Below are positions 58,058 through 64,000 of a stretch of DNA of 64,000 bases, piece by piece. Position 1 is the stretch's first letter, and every line of letters starts with the position of its first letter. Below the pieces are notes generated by a model that saw only the letters and a list, made by a program, of their open reading frames with translations, was not told the origin of the DNA and did no database searches. The stretch covers positions 1 to 64,000 of the forward strand of contig JAFGGG010000001.1 of assembly GCA_016930675.1 (NCBI GenBank), written 5' to 3'. Source of the DNA: Spirochaetales bacterium. Its GTDB lineage: Bacteria > Spirochaetota > Spirochaetia > SZUA-6 > RPPD01. Made by a program: the position numbers and the translations under genes.

Positions 58058-60397
58058 TCAACCTCTGCTCTGAATGCCGTCCAAATAACCGACCGTGTCC
58101 TTGGCAATATGCGCGGCGTTCGCCTCGTCCGTGTCGATGTGCATGGCCAGTCTGTAATTCGGATTTACCCGGATAAGCACGTCGCCGAATATCAGCTCGC
58201 GATCCCCTTCCACCCGGATGCGAACCACATCCTTGTCATGCAGGCCGAAGCTTAGAGCATCTTCGGGCGACATATGAATATGGCGCATGGCGCAGATTAC
58301 TCCCTTGTCGGTGGTAATCGAACCTTTGGTTCCCTGAATGGTAATCCCCGGACTGTTCTCAATATCACCGGACTGACGAATGGGGGGCTGGATGCCCAGT
58401 TTAAACTGCTCGGTCATGGCGATCTCTATCTGAGTCTGAGACCTGGTGGGGCCCAGTACCCGTACCCGCTCAATCTTTCCTTTAGGCCCTACCAGGGTCA
58501 CCTTTTCTTTACACGCGTACTGATCGGGCTGGGAAAGTTCGTATTCATTGGTGAGTTTATGGCCTTTGCCGAACAGGGCTTCCAGGTGTTCCTGCGACAG
58601 ATGCACATGGTGCGCGGAGATTTCCAGTGGGATGGAGAGCGGCTGCTTTTTTTCTATTATATCGGCTACATAACTCATATCAAGGGTACGGATCATCTCG
58701 CGCGCGATCATCAACTCTTCATTAGCCGGTACCACAAGCACGCGGACCGCTGAATTATCCGCCGATATATCACACACCGAGGACAGGCCCGTTGCTTTGT
58801 TGTTTTTTTCTTCGTCGATACAAATACCCATACAGCTTAAATCCTGGCAGCTCAAACTGCGTACTCCTGGACTCTCCTGACCGATACTGCCTGAAAACAC
58901 CAGCACATCCAGTCCGCCCATGGCGGCCATATAGGCGCCGATGCACTTGCGGATCTGGTAGCAGTAGGATTTAACCGCGAGGATGGCGCGCTGATTTCCC
59001 TTGTCCGCCGCCGCTTCAATCTCCCTTATATCATCTGAGATCCCGGACAATCCTAATAAACCGCTTTTCTTATTTATTAATTCATCCAGATCATCCGCCG
59101 TCAGATTCTCCGTACGCATCAGATGAATGAGCAGTGCCGGATCGAGACTGCCGGAGCGGGTTCCCATTATCAGACCGTCCACGGGAGTTAATCCCATGGA
59201 GTTGTCTACCGAACGCCCGTGATCTACCGCGCAGATGGAGGAGCCTTTGCCGAGATGGCAGGTGGCAATTTCCAGGGCGTTATAAGGCAGTTTTAAATAT
59301 TCGGCGGCCTTTAACGAGGCGTAAGCATGGGAAAGGCCGTGGAAGCCGTAACGCTTGATTTTCTTGTTTTTAAAATAATCATACGGCAGCCCGTACAGAT
59401 AGGCGTACGGCGGAAGCGTGGAGTGAAACGTAGTATCAAACACAGCCACATGTTTCTTGGCCGAGGATTTGTCCTTACCGGAAAACAACTTCATGGCCTC
59501 TTTAATTCCCAGCAGGTTCATGGGATTATTAAGAGGGGCCAGCGGCTCAAGCGCTTCAATATCTTTCAAGACCTTTTGGTCTATTACCACCGCGCTTGAA
59601 AAGCGGTCGCCGCCGTGAACAACACGGTGGCCGACGGCCGCGATTTCATCAATGGAATTAATAACACCTATTTTGGGAGCGGTAAGCATCTTCAGCATGG
59701 CCCCCAGTGCGGCACCAAGATCTTTAAGCGGCTCTGTGGTTTTTTGTTCCACACCTTTTGTTTTATAAATATGATACGCGCCTTCTTGTCCGATGTTTTC
59801 AATTATACCCTGCACATCAAGGGCTTCATTCTCCGTATTGAACAGATTGTAATGCAGGGATGAGATTTCGCAGTTGAGTACCAGCAGTTTTAACGGTTCA
59901 CTGCTTTTCAGCTGTAACCCGTAAGGATCACCGCTTTTTTTCAGGGCGGACGCTGCCAGATCGTCGCGTTTTTCCAATGATCCAAGCTGTTTTAGGCGTT
60001 CGGATATTGTTTTGGATATCATTTTAATGGCAGAAGGCTGAGTAATAATCATCGCCGTGAAAAGAGCTTGTGGAATCAGAATAGCCTTACACGGAGTAAC
60101 ACCGATAACATCAGCCATGGTCTTGTCTCCGGTCATGAGTGACATTTCACCGAACATATCACCCGGCTTTAAAACCGCGATACTGTGAATATCACCGTTA
60201 TCATCGGTTACCGATACCTGAGCCTCGCCGTCAATAAGTACTCCCAAAAAGCAGCCGGTCTGCCCGAACTCGATTATGGCTTCCTGCGATTCAAAACTTA
60301 CCAGGCGGGAACCGATAACGAGATTATAGAGGTTTTCTTCGGAAAAACCTTCGAACAAAGAAACGTGCGAGCGTAAAAATTTAATTATATCTTCCAT
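58058..60397 (-). CDS. cNMP-domain / acetate kinase / PduL phosphotransacylase fusion
   Basis: 779 residues in three domains. Residues 10-130: cyclic-nucleotide-binding fold (GEAQVSV, KPGDMFGEMSLMTGDKTMADV), but Thr replaces the phosphate-binding Arg. Residues 168-570: acetate/propionate kinase. It keeps Asn175, Arg258 (GHRVVHGG), Asp321 (FDTTFHSTLP), His353 (YGFHGLSH) and Arg414 (MGTRSG), but the opening motif is NCEISS instead of NxGSSS and the metal Glu of GIGEN is Gln507 (SIGQES). Residues 585-775: PduL-type phosphotransacylase with HHVHLS, RHIHMS and HIDTDEANA histidines. Together the last two domains would convert acyl-CoA to acyl phosphate and then to acetate plus ATP. No Shine-Dalgarno; the start looks leaderless. 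The kinase may be altered or regulatory. Confidence 0.9.
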   Translation of the reverse strand: MEDIIKFLRSHVSLFEGFSEENLYNLVIGSRLVSFESQEAIIEFGQTGCFLGVLIDGEAQVSVTDDNGDIHSIAVLKPGDMFGEMSLMTGDKTMADVIGVTPCKAILIPQALFTAMIITQPSAIKMISKTISERLKQLGSLEKRDDLAASALKKSGDPYGLQLKSSEPLKLLVLNCEISSLHYNLFNTENEALDVQGIIENIGQEGAYHIYKTKGVEQKTTEPLKDLGAALGAMLKMLTAPKIGVINSIDEIAAVGHRVVHGGDRFSSAVVIDQKVLKDIEALEPLAPLNNPMNLLGIKEAMKLFSGKDKSSAKKHVAVFDTTFHSTLPPYAYLYGLPYDYFKNKKIKRYGFHGLSHAYASLKAAEYLKLPYNALEIATCHLGKGSSICAVDHGRSVDNSMGLTPVDGLIMGTRSGSLDPALLIHLMRTENLTADDLDELINKKSGLLGLSGISDDIREIEAAADKGNQRAILAVKSYCYQIRKCIGAYMAAMGGLDVLVFSGSIGQESPGVRSLSCQDLSCMGICIDEEKNNKATGLSSVCDISADNSAVRVLVVPANEELMIAREMIRTLDMSYVADIIEKKQPLSIPLEISAHHVHLSQEHLEALFGKGHKLTNEYELSQPDQYACKEKVTLVGPKGKIERVRVLGPTRSQTQIEIAMTEQFKLGIQPPIRQSGDIENSPGITIQGTKGSITTDKGVICAMRHIHMSPEDALSFGLHDKDVVRIRVEGDRELIFGDVLIRVNPNYRLAMHIDTDEANAAHIAKDTVGYLDGIQSRG

Positions 60398-60406
60398 ACC
60401 TATTAC

Positions 60407-60435
60407 ATTATAGCAGTTAGAATCTCAGCAAACAA
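60407..60435 (-). promoter_or_regulatory. Promoter of the fusion kinase operon, leaderless
   Basis: Minus strand: -35 TTGTTT (60430-60435), 17-bp spacer, consensus -10 TATAAT (60407-60412). The -10 ends 9 nt before the ATG. Confidence 0.65.
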
Positions 60436-60506
60436 GGATTTTCTTCACTTACCCGCTACCCATTAAAAAAGGTGCTGGTGCGTGATTCGCGGCAAGAAAG
60501 CAATTA

Positions 60507-61097
60507 CTACTTCCGCCGGCAGACCAGTTCGCCATTGCCGATCGGTACAATCAAGCTGTCAAACCTGGTATCCGCTTCAACCTTTTTCAGCATTGGACCA
60601 AGTTCCGTATCATGACTGAGGGCATTATCCGCTATGAGTATGCCGTGCCTTACTATGTTATCCGCTATTATATCCCAGCATTTTTCATATACATCTTTTT
60701 CAGCGTCCAAGAAACAGAAAGCTATTTCCCTGATGCCGGACAGGTATGAAAGTGCGTCGCCCGTAATCGGTTCAACATACTGTTCGATATGAGCCTGGGC
60801 AAATGTTTCCCCGGCCATTCGCGCCTTTTCAGTTAATACCTCGAAGGTCTTTATTCTGATATTTCTTTCCTGAGCGGCCAAAGAAATCCACATGGTAGAG
60901 TAACCGGCACTGGTACCTATTTCTACAAAATTGCCCTGAGGGCAGTTTGCGGCCATCAAGGCTAAAAATCTCCCTGTTTGAGGAGGTATCTGTCTCAATC
61001 GCTGCAAAACGAATTTATCACTCATGCGATCTTCGGCGTCCAGCTTTTCCAAATACCTCATGCGCCTGAACATATGGTCTGTAATTTCTGAAAACAT
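60507..61097 (-). CDS. O-methyltransferase (class I, SAM dependent)
   Basis: 196 residues. SAM-binding motif I FVEIGTSAGYSTMWISLA, acidic motif II in IKTFEV, and FCFLDAEKDVYEKCWD, the metal-binding site of the caffeoyl-CoA/catechol O-methyltransferase family (the usual DADK reads DAEK). IADNALSH follows. AAGGGA lies upstream. The likely substrate is a catechol-like small molecule; not further predictable. Confidence 0.85.
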   Translation of the reverse strand: MFSEITDHMFRRMRYLEKLDAEDRMSDKFVLQRLRQIPPQTGRFLALMAANCPQGNFVEIGTSAGYSTMWISLAAQERNIRIKTFEVLTEKARMAGETFAQAHIEQYVEPITGDALSYLSGIREIAFCFLDAEKDVYEKCWDIIADNIVRHGILIADNALSHDTELGPMLKKVEADTRFDSLIVPIGNGELVCRRK

Positions 61098-61117
61098 AAT
61101 CTTTCCCTTATCTTCTT

Positions 61118-61147
61118 ATTATAAATAAAAATAGTTGTTCGGTACAA
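61118..61147 (-). promoter_or_regulatory. Promoter of the O-methyltransferase gene
   Basis: Minus strand: -35 TTGTAC (61142-61147), 18-bp spacer, -10 TATAAT (61118-61123). It interlocks with the divergent ABC operon promoter. Confidence 0.55.
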
Positions 61148-61190
61148 TCAAATATTATATAATCTACGTATCATCGGCCCTGCCGGTGAT
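61135..61190 (+). promoter_or_regulatory. Promoter and 5' hairpin of the ABC transporter operon
   Basis: -35 TTGTTC (61135-61140), 17-bp spacer, consensus -10 TATAAT (61158-61163). The transcript would begin about at 61170 with a 9-bp hairpin (61170-61178 with 61182-61190, loop CCT, one G-T pair). The leader then has AAGGAGG. Confidence 0.6.
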
Positions 61191-61221
61191 AGATAATAAA
61201 GCGAAAAAGGAGGAGTAATCC

Positions 61222-62202
61222 ATGAAAAAAATGCTTTGCTTGTGCGCTCTTTTTGTTCTGCTTCTTTCATGTGCCGGAGAAAAACAAAAAGACTTGTATG
61301 TAATCGGGATCTCAAAAATTGTATCGCATCCCGCTTTAGACGCAGTGGAACAGGGTATTCAGGATCAGCTGAAAGAAATGGGCTTTAAATGTGAATTTGA
61401 TCTTCAAAATGCCAACGGTGATCCGAATGCCGCCACTACCATTGCCAATAAGTTCAAGGCTACGGGTATTGATCTGGCAGTGGGAATTGCCACACCCACA
61501 GCCCAAGCTTTGGTCGCTACTATCGATGATATTCCGATTGTTTTTTCAGCGGTAACAGATCCGGTTGAAGCCGGACTGGTTAAGAACTTACACAAAGGAA
61601 ACGGTAATGTAACCGGTGTCTCTGATATGACTCCTGTCAAAGCACAGATTGAGTTCTTGCTGAAGGTAAAAGACGTAAAGAAACTCGGTCATATTTATAC
61701 AAGTTCCGAAAAGAATGCTCAAGTGTTAGCTGAAATGGCCAAACAGGCATGTGATGAATTGGGCATAGAATTTATTGTCACTACCGTAACCACATCCGCC
61801 GAAGTGAAACAGGCGACACAGCTTATTGTGGATAAGGTTGATGCCATTTACGTGAGTACCGATAACACAGTAGTATCCGCGCTCAGCGCGTTGGTGGAGG
61901 TAGCCACAGACAAAGGCATACCGGTAATGTCAGCAGATCCCAGTTCCGCGGAAAATATCGGTGTACTGGCCGCATGGGGATTTGATTACTATAAAATGGG
62001 ACGGGCAACCGGCGTGATGATCGCCGAGATCCTGGGTGGCAAGAATCCTGATGAAATAGCTACACGATTCATGACCGATCCTGCAGATACCGATCTGCTT
62101 ATAAATCTGGATGTGGCGGAGAAACTCAACCTGACCTTTCCGGAAGATATAAAACAGACGGCGAATAAAATAGTTAAAGACGGCAAGCTGATAACAAAAT
62201 AA
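61222..62202 (+). CDS. ABC transporter substrate-binding lipoprotein (TrpX/ABC_sub_bind type)
   Basis: 326 residues. Lipobox LLLSC (Cys17), then two periplasmic-binding lobes of the ABC_sub_bind family (IGISKIVSHPALDAVEQGIQ, IPIVFSAVTDPVEAGLV, VTGVSDMTPV). Members include TrpX-type proteins linked to tryptophan or tyrosine uptake. Ligand not certain. First gene of the operon with permease and ATPase. Confidence 0.9.
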   Translation: MKKMLCLCALFVLLLSCAGEKQKDLYVIGISKIVSHPALDAVEQGIQDQLKEMGFKCEFDLQNANGDPNAATTIANKFKATGIDLAVGIATPTAQALVATIDDIPIVFSAVTDPVEAGLVKNLHKGNGNVTGVSDMTPVKAQIEFLLKVKDVKKLGHIYTSSEKNAQVLAEMAKQACDELGIEFIVTTVTTSAEVKQATQLIVDKVDAIYVSTDNTVVSALSALVEVATDKGIPVMSADPSSAENIGVLAAWGFDYYKMGRATGVMIAEILGGKNPDEIATRFMTDPADTDLLINLDVAEKLNLTFPEDIKQTANKIVKDGKLITK

Positions 62203-62269
62203 TTACTTTAAAGCCCGCTCTTATAAGATGAGTCCGGGGTTATTTACTTATAAATTATAGGTTTGCTCC

Positions 62270-63187
62270 ATGGTTAATGCGCTAGCAAGTATAATCACCG
62301 AAGGGTGCATGTTCGGAATAATGGTTCTGGGTGTGTTTATTACCTTCCGGGTTCTCAAGTTTCCCGACCTTACGGTAGACGGCAGCTTTCCCCTGGGCGC
62401 GGCCATTATGACCAGCTTTATCGTGAGCGGTTATAATCCCGTGCTGGCAATCTTCATTGCTTTTTTAGCCGGTCTTTTGGCCGGCATGGTGACGGCCGTC
62501 ATGCATAATGAATTAAAAATACCCAACCTCCTGGCGGGTATTCTGACTATGATTATGCTTTACAGCATTAACTTAAAAATCCTCGGTGCTTCCAATGTCT
62601 CGCTTCTCAACAAAAAAACCATACTCGGCAACGTATTCCTATTTTTAAAGCAGTTCGGATTATCCAGAGAGGTAAGCTATGCGCTTTTTTTTCTGCTTCT
62701 AATATTTTTTATAAAGTTCCTGCTGGATCTCTTTTTCCGTACGGATCTGGGGATGACGCTGGGTGCTCTGGGAGATAATCAGCAGATGGTTATCTCACAG
62801 GGCGTGAATCCTAAAGTAATTAAAATTATTGGTGTCGGCCTCTCTAATGGGCTGGTGGCTATTGCCGGTTCTTTCAACGCCCAATACCAGGGATTCGGCG
62901 ATGTAGGCTTTGGTCAAGGAATTATTATTGCCGGATTGGCTGCTGTAATGATCGGAGAGTTCCTGATAAAATCGAATAAAATATTTTGGCTTACTTTTAA
63001 TGTAATTTTAGGATCTATAATTTTCAATGCTGTTATGTACGGGGCCAGAACCCTCACCTTTGTGCTGCCCTTTATAACCGCTTCCGATTTAAAACTGGTG
63101 CAGGTTATTCTCGTTATCAGCTGTCTGGTTGCCATTCGAATCCGCTCTAACTTGCGCAAGAGGAGTAGTAAAAGTGGTAAACCTTGA
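62270..63187 (+). CDS. ABC transporter permease (branched-chain amino acid type)
   Basis: 305 residues, about nine membrane helices. The family signature FPDLTVDGSFPLGAAI and the GLSNGLVAIAGSFNAQYQGF segment mark the TrpY-like permeases associated with ABC_sub_bind proteins. It is the membrane channel for the upstream binding protein. Overlaps the ATPase gene by 14 nt. Confidence 0.9.
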   Translation: MVNALASIITEGCMFGIMVLGVFITFRVLKFPDLTVDGSFPLGAAIMTSFIVSGYNPVLAIFIAFLAGLLAGMVTAVMHNELKIPNLLAGILTMIMLYSINLKILGASNVSLLNKKTILGNVFLFLKQFGLSREVSYALFFLLLIFFIKFLLDLFFRTDLGMTLGALGDNQQMVISQGVNPKVIKIIGVGLSNGLVAIAGSFNAQYQGFGDVGFGQGIIIAGLAAVMIGEFLIKSNKIFWLTFNVILGSIIFNAVMYGARTLTFVLPFITASDLKLVQVILVISCLVAIRIRSNLRKRSSKSGKP

Positions 63188-63965
63188 ACATGTGAATATG
63201 ATCTTTAATCAGGGTACTCTGGATGAGAATCATGCAATTAAGAAAATTAATCTTACTATCCACGAAAGTGATTTCATTACCATAATTGGCAGCAACGGAG
63301 CGGGAAAGACCACACTTTTTAATCTGATTGCCGGAAGCTTTAGACCCACCTCGGGAAAGATATTCATAAACAAGCACGATGTAACCCGCGTACCGGAACA
63401 TAAGCGCGCCCGCTATATCGGCAGAATTTTTCAGAATCCTCTGCTCGGTACAGCAAGTAATATGAGCATTGAAGACAATATGATGATGTGTTATGACAAA
63501 GGATTCAAATGGCCTCTCATACGACTTTCCAAAAAAATGCGCAGCTTTTTTAAGGCTGAACTAAGCAAACTCAACATGAACTTGGAAGAGCGTATGAAAG
63601 AAAATGTCCGCATGCTTTCCGGAGGTCAACGTCAGGCACTCACCCTGCTGATGATGGTCATGTCCAAACCTACTCTCATTCTGCTGGATGAGCACACCGC
63701 GGCTTTGGATCCTAAGAATGCGGCCTTGGTCTTAAGCATGACAAATGACTTTATAGAAGAAAATAAACTTACCACGATAATGATCACTCATAATATGAGC
63801 CAGGCAATTGAGTTTGGAAACCGACTGCTTATGATGGACGAAGGGGAGATCATTTTAGACGTACAAGGCAAAGTAAAGCGCAAGCTTACCATAGAAAAGC
63901 TGGTTAAAAAATTTCATGAAATCCGCAAGCACGATTTTGAAAGCGACGAGATACGCTTAGCCTGA
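63174..63965 (+). CDS. ABC transporter ATP-binding protein
   Basis: 263 residues from GTG 63174, with AGGAG 8 nt upstream; an in-frame ATG at 63129 lies inside the permease gene without a ribosome site. Walker A GSNGAGKTT, Q-loop RIFQNPLLGT, signature LSGGQRQAL, Walker B LILLDEH, and switch His in MITHNMS: all intact, in contrast to the 16502 protein. It drives the TrpXY-like transporter. Confidence 0.93.
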   Translation: MVNLEHVNMIFNQGTLDENHAIKKINLTIHESDFITIIGSNGAGKTTLFNLIAGSFRPTSGKIFINKHDVTRVPEHKRARYIGRIFQNPLLGTASNMSIEDNMMMCYDKGFKWPLIRLSKKMRSFFKAELSKLNMNLEERMKENVRMLSGGQRQALTLLMMVMSKPTLILLDEHTAALDPKNAALVLSMTNDFIEENKLTTIMITHNMSQAIEFGNRLLMMDEGEIILDVQGKVKRKLTIEKLVKKFHEIRKHDFESDEIRLA

Positions 63966-64000
63966 TCGGTTTTACAGCAGTCCCTCTCTTTGCGCAGCAG

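Overview
The window looks like chromosomal DNA of a Gram-negative (diderm) bacterium. Many products carry signal peptides or lipoboxes, several end in outer-membrane-type beta barrels, and the regulatory genes and promoters are bacterial. Abundant lipoproteins, ankyrin and leucine-rich-repeat proteins, FecR/TPR envelope proteins and a TrpXYZ-like ABC transporter would fit an uncultured Spirochaetota-like organism. That placement is an inference; no rRNA, tRNA or ribosomal protein gene is present to confirm it. I see no CRISPR array, transposase, integrase or tRNA gene.

Layout. 1-5.8 kb: start of a GuaA-type ATP pyrophosphatase (runs off the left edge), a small FG-GAP lipoprotein, a C45-type Ntn hydrolase, an ECF sigma factor with a C-terminal extension, and an ankyrin lipoprotein translationally coupled to an ArsP-like permease. 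5.8-10.7 kb: an AT-rich three-gene operon of exported ankyrin/LRR proteins that all end in SH3-like modules; one also carries a parvulin-type prolyl isomerase. 10.8-17.7 kb: a LysR/DapA-family divergent pair, then a MoxR-DUF58-DUF4129 operon whose last gene fuses an excisionase-type helix-turn-helix to an ABC ATPase lacking several catalytic residues. 17.8-34 kb: a DUF4143 ATPase, then a large cell-surface cluster. This cluster holds a FecR/TPR protein, a barrel-transglutaminase-TPR protein, an FG-GAP protein and four proteins sharing an unrecognised beta-rich domain. It is followed by a geranylgeranyl-reductase-like flavoprotein and an amidohydrolase.

34-48 kb: small exported proteins, a polysaccharide deacetylase, a 2003-residue alpha-2-macroglobulin lipoprotein with an intact CxEQ thioester motif, a radical SAM protein, and a VWA / VIT-VWA pair followed by five consecutive hairpins. 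48-61 kb: an esterase and AraC regulator, a zf-TFIIB protein, DUF362, an M48 peptidase, a matrixin-like metalloprotease, a tail-collar lipoprotein, an epimerase, a flavoprotein, a three-domain cNMP-acetate kinase-PduL protein and an O-methyltransferase. 61-64 kb: a complete substrate-binding protein/permease/ATPase ABC operon.

Taken together, the window is dominated by envelope and surface biology (surface adhesins, periplasmic protein-protein interaction modules, proteases, wall/envelope defence) interspersed with a few metabolic genes. Promoters are readable as -35/-10 pairs with mostly 17-bp spacers. Six genes have a -10 box ending only 6-12 nt before the start codon and no Shine-Dalgarno sequence, suggesting leaderless or nearly leaderless mRNAs. 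The strongest candidates for undescribed biology are the HTH-degenerate ABC fusion, the cNMP-AckA-PduL enzyme with substituted catalytic positions, the shared surface domain with a membrane insert inside a fibronectin-like fold, and the ankyrin/LRR/SH3 operon. No gap longer than 300 bases lacks a gene. The larger gaps (526-744, 1177-1427, 31093-31330, 44304-44555, 47938-48229) hold only the regulatory elements listed; I see nothing definite in 31093-31330.
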